From NCBI GenBank assembly GCA_963753615.1, contig CAVWCW010000008.1, positions 248,001 through 312,000 on the forward strand: DNA of 64,000 nucleotides, in the 5' to 3' direction. This document shows positions 26,454 to 35,754 of this stretch, in pieces. This DNA comes from CAVWCW01 sp963753615. Lineage in GTDB: Bacteria > Pseudomonadota > Gammaproteobacteria > Chromatiales > Chromatiaceae. The translations under genes were made by a program, and so were the position numbers. Each line of letters opens with the position of its first letter. Positions within the stretch are counted from its first letter, which is position 1. The notes beneath the pieces were generated by a model. The model saw only the letters and a list, made by a program, of their open reading frames with translations. It had not been told where the DNA came from and did no database searches.

Positions 26454-28288
26454 TCATCGACCGTCTGGAAGCGAAGAACCTCCTCAAGTATGCGAGCCTG
26501 GCGTTGGAGGATCTGCCGGAGCGCGGCTTGATCGCCATCAGCGGCTGCAACGAGTCCGGCAAGAGCAGCATTGGCGAGGCCATCTGCTTTGCCCTCTACG
26601 GCCGCACCTTTTCTCTCGGGCTGGCCGACGGCGAAAAGATCATCCGTTGGGGCGCCAACCAGTGCTCGGTGCAGTTGCGATTCCGCATCGACGGCGAAGG
26701 CTACGAGGTGAGCCGCACCCTGGACGATGAGGGAAACCACAGTGCCCGGCTGAGCCGAAGCTCCGATCCCGGCACCGCCCTAGCGCGCGGGGCGGAGGCG
26801 GTCGAGACCGCTCTGCACGGGCTTTTGGGCTACGATTTCGAGGAGTTCATCGAGTCTTTCTATCTGGCCCAGCGCGAGATCACTACCCCCCATCCCCATA
26901 GCCACGCGGTCAAGGTGATGGCCGGCGTAGCCCCCTTGGAGCAGGTGGGACAGGAGTTCCGGGACGAAATCGACGCCATGGGCGAAGAGTTGGTGGAACT
27001 GGAGCAGGACCGTGAGCGCATCGACGAGGATCTCGAGGCGCTGAATATCCAAGAAGGCTACCTGCAAACCTTGGAGCAGGAGCGCCAGGGACTTGAGACC
27101 GCCAACTCGGGGCTGCTCGCCCAGCTGCAGGAACTCGATGCCGCCGGCATCGGCTACCGGGAGCGTCTGCCCGAGCGCCAGGAAGCGGTTCGAAGCCGAG
27201 GAACAGCCGGCTTTTTCCGGTTTCTTTTTCTGCTGCTTGCCCTGCTAATCGGTGGCGCCTGGGCCTACCTTACCCAGGTTCCGGGCGCCGAGTTGCCGCC
27301 TCAACTGGCGGAACTGGTAAACCAACAGGTCCCGGGTTGGGAGCAGAAGCTGCCCTGGCTGTTGTACGCGGCGGGCGCGTTTGGTCTTTTATTCCTGCTG
27401 ATGTGGATGCGTTGCTCCAACCTGGACGGGCGGATTCGCGACTTCGACGATTATTCCAACGCCTTGAGCGCCGAGCTGGATGCGGCTCGCGAACAACTGC
27501 CGCTGGAGCCCGCCGAAGCGGGCGCCGAGGCGCCGGCGCGGGTAGATGAGGCAGGGCTCGACCGTTTCAAACGTCGGGTTGCAGAGGCCATGGCCGACAG
27601 CAGCGAGGTCGAGGACGTTTTGGCGCGCGAGGCTGCGGCATTCGAGGCGCGGCGCGAGGAGCGCCAGCGGCGCATTGCCCAGCTCGATCAATCGCTGGAG
27701 GAGGAGCGCGACCGGCTGCATCGGGCCGGTCTGCTGCGCCAGGCCTGGGACGCCAGCACGGAACAAGGCGCCAAGCGCGAGCGCCGCATCGCGGCCCGTG
27801 AGCTGGGGGATGAGTTGCTCCTTGGCGCCATCCGCCGCATCTCTCAGCGCTTCAACCGCAATCTGCGCGAGCTGGTCAGCCGCACCCTGCCGCTGTTCAC
27901 GGACGGTCGCTACGAACACCTGAAGATCGACGAAAACTTGGCAGTGCGGGTATTCTCCAGCGAGAAGCGAGACTTCTTGGATCTGGATGAGGTTTCGAGC
28001 GGCACTCAGCGTCAGATCATGCTCGCGGTGCGCCTGGCGCTGTCCCAGGAGTTGGTGGCGCGCGTGGTGCGCGGACCCCAGTTCCTGATCCTCGACGAAC
28101 CATTCGCGTTCTTTGACCGGCAACGAGCGCGGGCGTCCCTGGACATTCTGGGTCAGCTCAACGAACAAATTTCCCAGGTCTGGGTCATCGCCCAGGAATT
28201 CGAGAATGAGAGCGGCTTCGATTTGCATATCGAATGCGCCCGCGACGCTGATACTTTGAGCGCCGGCGTTGCCGTAGGCGAGGGCTGA
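26450..28288 (+). CDS. Membrane-anchored Rad50/SbcC-like AAA ATPase (YhaN-like)
   Basis: A 612-residue SMC-like ABC ATPase. Walker A is GCNESGKS (residues 32-39), the ABC signature is SSGTQRQ (516-522), and Walker B is FLILDEPF (545-552). Between the ATPase halves there are coiled coils (about 165-250 and 335-460), but instead of a zinc hook or hinge they are interrupted by two hydrophobic helices (about 255-273, FFRFLFLLLALLIGGAWAY, and 303-320, LPWLLYAAGAFGLLFLLM). This would place the coiled-coil tip in the membrane. YhaN-type proteins share this layout and are often paired with nucleases, but no SbcD/YhaO nuclease is next to it. Role unknown; DNA-membrane or replication-stress functions are only inference. 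Confidence 0.8.
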   Translation: MIIDRLEAKNLLKYASLALEDLPERGLIAISGCNESGKSSIGEAICFALYGRTFSLGLADGEKIIRWGANQCSVQLRFRIDGEGYEVSRTLDDEGNHSARLSRSSDPGTALARGAEAVETALHGLLGYDFEEFIESFYLAQREITTPHPHSHAVKVMAGVAPLEQVGQEFRDEIDAMGEELVELEQDRERIDEDLEALNIQEGYLQTLEQERQGLETANSGLLAQLQELDAAGIGYRERLPERQEAVRSRGTAGFFRFLFLLLALLIGGAWAYLTQVPGAELPPQLAELVNQQVPGWEQKLPWLLYAAGAFGLLFLLMWMRCSNLDGRIRDFDDYSNALSAELDAAREQLPLEPAEAGAEAPARVDEAGLDRFKRRVAEAMADSSEVEDVLAREAAAFEARREERQRRIAQLDQSLEEERDRLHRAGLLRQAWDASTEQGAKRERRIAARELGDELLLGAIRRISQRFNRNLRELVSRTLPLFTDGRYEHLKIDENLAVRVFSSEKRDFLDLDEVSSGTQRQIMLAVRLALSQELVARVVRGPQFLILDEPFAFFDRQRARASLDILGQLNEQISQVWVIAQEFENESGFDLHIECARDADTLSAGVAVGEG

Positions 28289-28523
28289 CGTGTCGCTCCG
28301 GCGTAGAAGTCCGGGCTGAGGACGACCTTGTTTGGGCTGCCCACAGCCGCATTCGTCTCGGGATTGATCTCTGTCAATGAGTTTTCAAATTCTCTTTCTC
28401 GACATTGGTCATGCAATAGGTTTGGGCTAATGTATCAGACGCAGGGAAGAACAGATGGCCCGGGAAGGGCTCAGGATACCGGCTCCGGGCCGGTGAGATA
28501 CGCATTCCTTAGGAGGAAACGCG

Positions 28524-28862
28524 ATGAGTACGCTACAAGTTGCCGGTGAGAGCATTCCGGTAAATTCCGCCGGATATCTGACCAATTTCGACGATTGGAG
28601 CGAGGACGTGGCGCGGGAGATTGCCGCCGACGACGGCCTGGATCTGGTCGATTGCCACTGGGCGGCGATCCATTTCCTGCGTCAGTTCTATAAGAGTCAC
28701 GGGGTGGCAGCCTCCCCGAGGGTGATGATTCAGGAGGTCGGGCACAAGCTTAACGAGCACCGCTGCACCTACAACGACGTCAAGCGGCTGTTCCCGAAAG
28801 GAGGCATCAAACAGGCCTGCCGCATCGCCGGCTTGCCCGATTTTTATTGCCACGCCTGCTGA
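28524..28862 (+). CDS. DsrC/TusE-family sulfur carrier-like protein with atypical C-terminal arm
   Basis: A 112-residue protein of the DsrC/TusE/DsvC family, which carries sulfur on a flexible C-terminal arm for dissimilatory sulfite reductase or tRNA thiolation. The family core is clear: GYLTNFDDWSEDVA, HWAAIHFLRQFY and LFPKGGIKQACRIAGLP. Cys99 matches the first arm cysteine of DsrC. The arm then reads DFYCHAC, with cysteines at +10 and +13 instead of the single cysteine at +11 seen in canonical DsrC. It has a strong TAGGAGGAAA ribosome binding site. The 235 bp upstream (28289-28523) hold no gene and probably the promoter. It is a stand-alone copy, not in a dsr operon. Confidence 0.85.
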   Translation: MSTLQVAGESIPVNSAGYLTNFDDWSEDVAREIAADDGLDLVDCHWAAIHFLRQFYKSHGVAASPRVMIQEVGHKLNEHRCTYNDVKRLFPKGGIKQACRIAGLPDFYCHAC

Positions 28863-28870
28863 GTCCGGTG

Positions 28871-28887
28871 GCGGCCCTTACGGCCGC
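28871..28887. terminator. Hairpin between convergent dsrC-like and unknown gene
   Basis: GCGGCC and GGCCGC form a 6-bp perfect stem with a 5-base loop, 8 bp after the dsrC-like stop and 8 bp before the stop of the convergent gene. No T-tract on either strand; it is probably a bidirectional structural end of weak strength. Confidence 0.35.
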
Positions 28888-28895
28888 TCACCCGA

Positions 28896-29354
28896 TTAAA
28901 AAGTCGACAGCAGTTCCTGCAGGCGCTTGCCCAAGCGTTTGTGGTGCTGTATTGCGTCGTCGTAAGTGATGCGGTCCTGGCGAAAGTCGGTAGCCGTGTA
29001 ATTGCGCCAGCCATCGACGTCCTTCTGTTCCCGGGCGACGCGCTGGCAGATGGTGTTCAGCAGCGCGACAGAGGCACTAAGCGCCTGGGTGTATTCCCCC
29101 AATGCGGTGCAGATGTCGTGGCCCCGGCGTTTGGTCAGGTCGCATTCCTGCAACTCGCCGAGTTGTTGCTGCATCCCCGCCAATGCTTGGGATAACTCAT
29201 CCAAGCGCTGTATCCTGGCGCGGCATTCCGGCTCACTTCGTTGGCCCAGGCGCATGATGCGGCGCATGGAGAAGCCGAACATTTCTTCGTGCATTCCGGC
29301 GTATTGCCGGCGCAACTCGCTGGCATCGTAGACTAATTTCAGCAGGTGCGACAT
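28896..29354 (-). CDS. Helical protein of unknown function
   Basis: A 152-residue soluble protein without signal peptide, almost entirely predicted helical (LDELSQALAGMQQQLGELQ, QHHKRLGKRLQELL). It has two isolated Cys (ECR, ECDL) plus CTAL and CQR, four in all. No family is recognised. It lies 61 bp downstream of the exported-protein gene at 29416-30030, same strand, so the two may form an operon. It is convergent with the dsrC-like gene. Confidence 0.65.
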   Translation of the reverse strand: MSHLLKLVYDASELRRQYAGMHEEMFGFSMRRIMRLGQRSEPECRARIQRLDELSQALAGMQQQLGELQECDLTKRRGHDICTALGEYTQALSASVALLNTICQRVAREQKDVDGWRNYTATDFRQDRITYDDAIQHHKRLGKRLQELLSTF

Positions 29355-29415
29355 ATCGAACGCTTTTGGCTCGGCGCTGCGTTTGGAGGGGTGTGCTGGG
29401 TTTCGTTCGCCCGGC

Positions 29416-30030
29416 TCAGGGTAACGCGGCGATCTTTTCGAAATCTATCGCAGCCGCATAGGCCCGAAGCTCTTCCTCGTTGGCACCCCGGCCCTCCAAG
29501 GAGACCAAGAAGCGGTTGGCTACCACCGCATTGATGCTGCCGCGGCCCGTTGCCGGGTCGAACTTGACGATCGCCTTTTGGCGCCCGAAGCGCTCCATTC
29601 GCCCGCCGTCGGCGCTGGCGAACATCGGGTTGGCGAACATCATCATCATTGCCTGCAGCATCGGCGAGTCGGTGACGATCTGGATCTGCACGCTTGCCTG
29701 GTCCTTGCGGTAGGTCCGCTCCACGCTCAACCCGCTGCCCAACATCGCGGCTGCCGCGACCTGAGATTGGGCGGCGTCCGCGATCCAGCCCTCCAGCGGT
29801 TCCGGCAACAGGTCCGCCAGGGTGCCGCCCTTCTTCTCCTGGATTTGCTGCACCGCCAGGTTGAGGCTGGTAACCGCCTCAGAGAAGTTACCCTCCTGGT
29901 AGAACTCGATCGCCTCTTCGATCGAAACGAGGACCGGATCCTCGCGTTCGGTTTCGGCGCTCCAGGCCCCTCCCGTCGTCAGCAACAGGGACAAGGCGAG
30001 CGTACTCAGGCCCATCGAAATTTTCGGCAT
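29416..30030 (-). CDS. Exported protein of unknown function
   Basis: A 204-residue protein with a clear signal peptide (LSTLALSLLLTTGGAWS-A). The mature part starts with a TPR-like helical pair (IEEAIEFYQEGNFSEAVTSL) and continues with a beta-rich region containing VERTYRKDQASVQIQIV and a Met-rich stretch (LQAMMMMFANPMF). The C-terminal half resembles domains that bind to membranes or partner proteins, but I do not recognise a named family. Probably periplasmic. It has no strong Shine-Dalgarno. Confidence 0.7.
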   Translation of the reverse strand: MPKISMGLSTLALSLLLTTGGAWSAETEREDPVLVSIEEAIEFYQEGNFSEAVTSLNLAVQQIQEKKGGTLADLLPEPLEGWIADAAQSQVAAAAMLGSGLSVERTYRKDQASVQIQIVTDSPMLQAMMMMFANPMFASADGGRMERFGRQKAIVKFDPATGRGSINAVVANRFLVSLEGRGANEEELRAYAAAIDFEKIAALP

Positions 30031-30631
30031 ATCAATCCCCGCAACTGGTTCGGGAGCAAAACGCGGAGAATGTCCCCAGCGCTATCCTGGGATTCTATTA
30101 GCCCTGCGAGTCGAGGGGAAGCGATTAGTAGGGACAATAGCCGAGCGGGGTAAATCTCGACGAGTTCTATAGGCACATTTGTATCTACAGGAATAGGTAT
30201 ATTTAAAGAGCTCCTCGAAAAAAACCAATTCGCTACACACCGCAGCCTCTGGACTTCAGCAAGCGCTGAACTAATTGCGTTTCCCGAGCGCCGAAGGACG
30301 CCCCGCTGAAAAACGCCAGGGAGGGCTTTTTTCACTTTCCCTCAAGGAGATGAAAAACGTTGCCGACCCTGCTTTCTGTGGGCCTGGCTTCGCTTTGGCC
30401 TGGTCTTTGTAGGCTTGTTCCGGGCCGCGGCGGCACCGCCGCTTTCATGCCTTTTTTTGCCGCAATTGCGTCAAGGAAACCTGCTACACTTCCGATTGTG
30501 GGTCGATTGGAGCCTTCAAGAAGGGGAAAAATTTCCATCCCTCCGGTTTTATGCGGAAGGGGTGATTGTGTTCGTTGTTCTCGATCCTGGCTTGGGTCGA
30601 ACTTGCAGCAATGACGTGGGGAGTAATAACG
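30031..30631. other. Gene-free stretch with a repeat
   Basis: No reading frame here has convincing protein features. The stretch holds an AT-rich part (30170-30240), the palindromic repeat at 30306-30335, a short GC hairpin (GCGGCGG/CCGCCGC near 30428-30442) and a possible extended -10 element (TGCTACACT, near 30473-30481) upstream of the sialidase-like gene. Confidence 0.5.
30306..30335. repeat. Palindromic intergenic repeat, copy 1
   Basis: TGAAAAACGCC and GGCTTTTTTCA form an 11-bp stem with one mismatch around a 6-base loop. The reverse complement is nearly identical to the palindrome at 47075-47104, so this is a dispersed intergenic element. Both copies have A-runs on one side and T-runs on the other and could act as bidirectional terminators. 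GCGTTTCCCGAGCG, 30 bp upstream, is also shared with the second copy's flank. Confidence 0.6.
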
Positions 30632-31639
30632 ATGAAGTTCAGATCAAAACTGTTCGGTTTTCTAATCGGGGGCATTTATTTGTTCCCCAGTGCTTTTTGT
30701 CGCGCCTACACAGGCCGTCGTCGGCTCCGAAGGCTTGGCTTCACTGGAGGCCAAAACGCTTTCGGAGAACCCCGGCAACCAGGTTTTCACCCACAACCGC
30801 GCCGCCACCCAGAGAATCGTGGCGGCGGCCGCCGCGATTCCGGAGGCGGGCGAGGCCGAGATCGTGGAGCGGTTGAAGCAGGCGCGGCGCGACGGGGACG
30901 TCGAGACCACCGCCGCATTGGTGTCGCAGCTTGACGCCCTGCACGGGGTCGAATCGATCTCTGCCACGTCGAACGCCGACTCCGATAACCGAGTGAGTCT
31001 AAGCCCGCCGCAAAGCGATCCCGGGTTCCGCTGGGTGGATGGCGATATTCTGGTCACGGACCCGACTTTCGACCAGGCAAAGCCGTCGATCGCGAGCGCC
31101 CCGAACGGGGACCTGTACGTGGCAGTGGATAATTTGGCGGCGGGGATCACCGTCTACAAGTCAACCGATAGCGGCGAAACCTGGTCTAACCTTGCTGTTT
31201 TTGGGACGGGGGTGGGTAGTCGGAACCCATCGGTCACCTATGGCGAGAACAGCTCGGGCGCCTGGGTGTATACCGCCTTTGAAGCGGTAAGGCCGAACGG
31301 TACGAGCGACGTCATGGTTTTTCGTGTCAGACCTGACGCGTCCGCAAGCGATTTTCTAACCGTTCAGTCGGGCATCGTCATGGCCGGCCCGGACGATCAG
31401 ATCTATCCCCGCATCACCTCCGATAACCTGGAATTTAGCGAGTTATATTTCCTCTATCTGACCTATGCGGCCTATGGAATCGACTATTATCCGGTCTATT
31501 TCTCGCGGAGCACCGACCTGGGGGTAAACTGGACCGTCCCGGCCAACGTCACCGGCGGGGCGGAAAACTCGTTGTGGCAGACCCGGCCGGATATCGCCTA
31601 CGGTGACGCCGGCCTGGTTATCGCCTTCGAGAAACTGGG

Positions 31640-33290
31640 GGTGAGCGCCGCCATGTTGCCGGCCTCCAGCGCGTGAGCCCGTAGCGGAAACCGTATTCTC
31701 GGACGTGAACGCTAACCAAGGCAATGTGGAGGCCTCCGAACCGGTCACGCCAAGCGTTTTCGAGGGCGACCTCAGGGATCTCCCCAGGGCGCCCGACTTG
31801 CAGCCCGGTGCTCCGGAAATCGAGATCCCCAGGCTTACCTACCCGCGCGGCGACGAGAGCGGCGCGTCGGCCCCCGCCAATCCCCCGGCCGGGGGACCGG
31901 ATCCGCTCCTTGAGGTCCAGGCCCAGGCGTCCGCGACGGGAACAAGCCGTGTGTTCGGCACGCCGGACCTGAATTTCGCCGGACAGGCCTATACCGGCGT
32001 CGTGCCTCCGGACCCGGTGGGGGAGGTGGGTCTCAACTACTACATCCAGATGACCAACCATCCCTCGGGTTCCATCTTTACCATCTACAACAAGGCCACG
32101 GGCACCGTCGCGGCTCCGGCCCCACGGTGCTTTCCAACCTAGCCTCGACGGCAAACTGTACTTCCGGGCACGGCGACCCGATCGTCCTCTTCGATACGCA
32201 TGGCCAACCGCTGGCTGATGAGCGAGTTTTCGAATGTGGGGAACCACCTATGCGTGTACGTCTCGCAAACCAGCGACCCGATCACCGGCGGCTGGTACGC
32301 GTACGACTTTACGGTGACGCCGAATTCCCGGACTACCCCAAGTATGCCGTCTGGCCGGATGCCTACTATGTCACTTCAGCAACGAGTCCGGCCCGGCCGC
32401 CTATGCCTTGGACCGCAGCGAGCATGCTTGCGGGCGCGCCGGCGACCTACCAACGGTTCACCGCGACTAATCTGGCCGGCTTTCGGCTTCCAGGCGCTGA
32501 CGCCGGGCGACCTGGACGGCTCGACCCGCCGCCTACCGGGACCCCGGGCTACTTCATCCGCCACCGCGACGACGAGGTGCACAACGTCGGCTCCAACAAC
32601 CCCAACGAGGATTATCTCGAGATCTGGGAGTTCGACGTCGACTGGGCCACGCCCGGCCAATTCGACCTTCACCAAGGTCCAGGATGTGGCGATTTCCGAG
32701 TTCGATTCCGACCTCTGCGGACTGGTATCCTTCAACTGCTTTCCGCAGCGCGGCACCACCGTTACCCTGGACCCGCTGCGCGAGGTGGTGATGTGGCGGC
32801 TTCAGTACCGCAATTCGGCATCTCACGAGACCCTGGTGGGCAATCTGGTGACCGATGTCGACGGCACCGACCATGGCGGCATCCGCTGGTTCGAACTGCG
32901 CAAGAGCGGCGGCGAACTGGAGCCTGTATCAGGAGGGGACTTACGCGCCGGACAGCAACAACCGCTGGATGGGCAGCATCGCCATGGACGGGGCGGGCAA
33001 CATGGCCCTCGGTTACAGCGTCTCGAGCTCAGCCATGTTCCCCGGTATCCGCTATACGGGCAGGCAGTCTGGCGATACCCTGCGGGACCATGCCGCTCGG
33101 CGAGTACACGATCATCAACGGCGGCGGCTACAGTTCGTCGAACCGCTGGGGCGACTACAGTTCCATGAACGTCGACCCCGTCGATGACTGCACCTTCTGG
33201 TATACGATGGAGTATCCCACCGCCAGCAATACGTGGAACACCCAGATCGCTTCGTTCGCGTTCGATTCCTGCACCAACCCGGCGGTGAGC
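31640..33290 (+). other. 1,644-bp module inserted in the BNR gene between GGTGAGC repeats
   Basis: The heptamer GGTGAGC at 31640-31646 recurs at 33284-33290, exactly 1,644 bases (548 codons) apart and in the same codon phase. Joining the outer parts at the heptamer gives a smooth BNR sequence (AFEKLGVS then WDKQIFVTQ). The internal module encodes a separate secreted-protein family domain: DPVGEVGLNYYIQMTN, WLMSEFSNVGNHLCVYVSQ, FPDYPKYAVWPDAYY, MLAGAPATYQRF, DPLREVVMWRLQYRN, RWMGSIAMDGAGNMALGY, FWYTMEYP and SFAFDSC. Its internal frame changes roughly ten times. It may be a natural domain insertion or an assembly join. Confidence 0.6.
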
Positions 33291-33849
33291 TGGGACAAGC
33301 AGATATTCGTTACCCAGAGCACCGATTACGGACTCAGCTGGTCCACGCCCGCGCAGATCACCAACAATACGGACGAGCAGTACCATCCGCGGATCGCCGC
33401 AGCGCACGGGACCAATGCCGTCGTTGTGGCCTACACCCATGAGTGGGTGTTGAGCCGGCGACACCGATGTCATGTATTACTACTCCACCGACGCCGGAGC
33501 GACCTGGATCGGAGAGCTTTCGTTACCCTGGACCTTGAGCAACGAAGAAAGCGTTGACCTGGCAGCCAGCGACGACCTGGGCAACTTCCATGCGGCCTAT
33601 TGGTCGGATTGGCTGGAAGCGACATCTGGCACACCGCGACCCCGGTTGCAACGCCCAACCCTTTGGAGCGATCCGGCGACGGTCGTAAATGAATTGAACT
33701 TCTGCCAGTCATCGATTATCCCCGGCCCACGGTTGCCGTGAATCCGATCGCTCCGCTGGACGCAGAAGCGGCGGTGGCCTGGACCGATTCCCGCGGCGCG
33801 TTCCTCGATGTTTACTTCGATTCCGCGGGCTTGGGGCTGCCGGATAAGA

Positions 33850-34582
33850 TCGGCACGTACCGGCCGTCCATCCGGCGGTTCTATCTGGATGTCGGACGGC
33901 AGCTTCACTTGGAATCCGGCCCTTGATATGTCCGCAGCGTTCGGAGCGATTGGGGATACGCCCATCACCGGTGACTGGAACGGTGACGGCGTGGATGAGA
34001 TCGGCGTGTACCGGTCATCGATCAGGCGGTTCTATCTGGATTACGACGGCGACTACGTTTGGAATCCGGCCCTTGATGTGACCGCAGTGTTCGGAGCGGT
34101 TGGGGATACGCCCATCATCGGTGATTGGAACGGCGACGGCGTGGATGATATCGGCGTCTACCGGCCAGCGATCAGGCGGTTCTACCTGGATTCGGACGGC
34201 AGCTTGGCTTGGAATCCGGCCCTCGATACGACTGCAGTGTTCGGAGCGATTGGGGATACGCCCATCACCGGTGACTGGAACGGTGACGGCGTCGGATGAG
34301 ATTGGCGTCTACCGGCCGCCCATCAAGCGGTTCTACATGGATACGGACGGCAACTTCGTTTGGAATCCGGCCCTTGATACCACCGCAGCGTTCGGAGCGG
34401 TTGGGGACGAGCCCATCATCGGTGACTGGAACGGTGATGGCGTGGATGAGATCGGCGTCTACCGGCCGATCCAACGGCTATACTACATGGATACGGACGG
34501 CAACTTCGTTTGGAATCCGGCCGTAGATGTGGTCGCAGCGTTCGGTGCGGTCGGGGACAGGCCCATCATCGGCAATTGGTAG
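33850..34582 (+). repeat. Tandem 150-bp coding repeats (FG-GAP/VCBS-like)
   Basis: Five units of 150 bp (50 residues), each with an IGVYRP-(S/A/P)-IRRFYLD...WNPALD...FGA(I/V)GDTPI(T/I)GDWNGDGVDEIG pattern. GGGGATACG or its equivalent starts at 33952, 34102, 34252, 34403 and 34553. The 151-base step is caused by one extra C near 34292 that breaks the frame. The last unit ends in GDRPIIGNW and stop. The DWNGDGVD element is a Ca-binding-type loop of FG-GAP propeller repeats. Confidence 0.85.
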
Positions 34583-34614
34583 GAAAGCCGTGTCTTTGTA
34601 GCGGTCTAGCATAG

Positions 34615-34653
34615 GTCTTGGCTCGCGCCTGCTTCGGCGGCGCGAGCCAAGAC
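34615..34653. terminator. Long perfect hairpin after the sialidase-like gene
   Basis: GTCTTGGCTCGCGCC (34615-34629) pairs with GGCGCGAGCCAAGAC (34639-34653): a 15-bp perfect stem with a 9-base loop, 32 bp downstream of the stop. It lacks a T-run but is strong enough to protect or terminate the transcript; it may also be a small mobile palindrome. Confidence 0.5.
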
Positions 34654-35754
34654 CGACACGCTGGGGACAGTCGAACGGACGGACGGTTTCCCGGATTGCA
34701 GCCAGCGCGTTTGAGTATCCGGCAGAGCCCCCACGCCCCGTTATTCCCTAGCACCCCTCTCGCCGATTCAGGGCAGACAGATAGCCTCCGGCGGCGGCTA
34801 TACCCCCTCGTACGTTAAACCCCCAGCGGTCGGCGACCGGCCAGAACCAACTTTGGTCGTCGGATATCACCAAACCCAAAGGCTTGGCGATGTGGACCTG
34901 GTTTCCGGGTGCGCGGGCGTCGACAGGCGGCTGTAATTTCCCGGAGTGCCATGGGAGCATCCATCGGCCCATCGTGCGCTAACCGTGGTGGATACCCCTG
35001 TGGGGGTTTATGTAAGCAACGGCATCCGCATGAAACGAATTCGGCTCGCGGCTCAGTGATCACCCAATGAAAAAAAGCTAGGTGAAGATTCACCTAACCC
35101 CTTGTTTTCTTGGCTCCTCATCGTGGACGCATATCGAACCATTGGTATCGCACCGTCGCGAGAAGTAAAGGCGATGTTTGAGGCCATTCGCGAACTTGGC
35201 AGCGCGCCCTGCTAGTCTGAGATACCGGCTTGACCTCGTGCTGCGACTGCGACCCTCGCTGCTCAGGGCAGGGGTGGGCAAGGCTGTGCCGCGGGCGATG
35301 CGACTGGTGTCGACGATCATCGCCTTGTGCGGCCCGGCGAGGTTGGTGGTCAGCCGCCCTGGCTGGTAGCGGCACTCGGCTAGGGCGTGGCGGTCGACGG
35401 CGGATTGGTGGATCGCCTCGCCGTCAGCGCTGTGTTCGCCGATCTTTCGGTTGCATGGGCCCACCGCCTTGTACACCCCGCCCCTGACGCGGTTGCATTG
35501 GCTCTTCCTCGCTCCTACACTGCTTCGAAAGGCGGAATTGAAATCTATTCCTTGCCAGGGCTTGGCCTGCAGCGCAGAGCGCCAAACAACACGCGGTACG
35601 TCCGCCTTCAGCCCGCTCCCGAGCATCGCGGGTCCCGAAACGCGGCCCGTCGGCGATGTGGATTTCTCGCTGGGGGCGGGCTTGACCAACATTGGCACCG
35701 GCGTCCGTGGAATTCCTGTCCCAATGTTCCGGCTGCGCTTCCGAGGACTGCCCT
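34654..35754. other. Gene-poor stretch containing a tRNA 3'-end remnant
   Basis: About 1.1 kb without a supportable gene. The open frames on both strands are GC-driven, with Arg/Ala/Pro/Ser-rich translations and no domain, start signal or homology that I recognise. The only clear structure is the tRNA-Asn-like 3' remnant with terminator at 35070-35140. Decayed mobile DNA is possible, but no transposase motif can be read. Confidence 0.5.
35070..35140 (-). other. Degenerate tRNA-Asn 3' end plus terminator (putative attachment-site remnant)
   Basis: On the minus strand this reads a T-arm-like GGTTCGAT, then GAGGAGCCA (last bases of tRNA-Asn with CCA), then a spacer and a terminator hairpin TAGGTGA/TCACCTA followed by TTTTTTT. 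The segment TCACCTAACCCC-TGTTTT-TGGCTCCTC matches the 3' end and terminator of the intact tRNA-Asn (39312-39370) with a few differences. Orientation is the same and it lies about 4.25 kb beyond the tRNA 3' end, the place expected for the displaced end after tRNA-targeted integration. Confidence 0.65.

Larger units (their letters stand above)
30632..34582 (+). pseudogene. Secreted sialidase (BNR)-like multi-domain protein, broken by many frameshifts
   Basis: One long degenerate coding region. ATG 30632, after GTGGGGAG, starts a signal peptide (KLFGFLIGGIYLF) that is broken at a T-run near 30690. Next come BNR/sialidase-like beta-propeller segments (KPSIASAPNGDLYVAV, VYKSTDSGETWS, YFSRSTDLGVNWT). 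From 31647 to 33290 a different module appears; BNR-like sequence then resumes (VTQSTDYGLSWSTPAQI, YYYSTDAGATW), and the gene ends with five FG-GAP-like repeats. I count about 16 changes of reading frame, all with conserved protein on both sides and few internal stops. Either a recent pseudogene or poor base accuracy fits. Corrected length would be about 1,310 residues, probably extracellular. Confidence 0.7.

Noticed and set aside
33850..34582. Regular repeats considered as a CRISPR array
   Set aside because: Units are 150 bp, coding, and contiguous without variable spacers; they encode FG-GAP-like protein repeats.
35090..35698. 202-codon minus-strand open frame in the gene-poor stretch, considered as a transposase remnant
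   Set aside because: No DDE motif, no terminal inverted repeats, no recognisable transposase segment in any frame; Arg/Ser/Ala-rich like non-coding GC-rich DNA.
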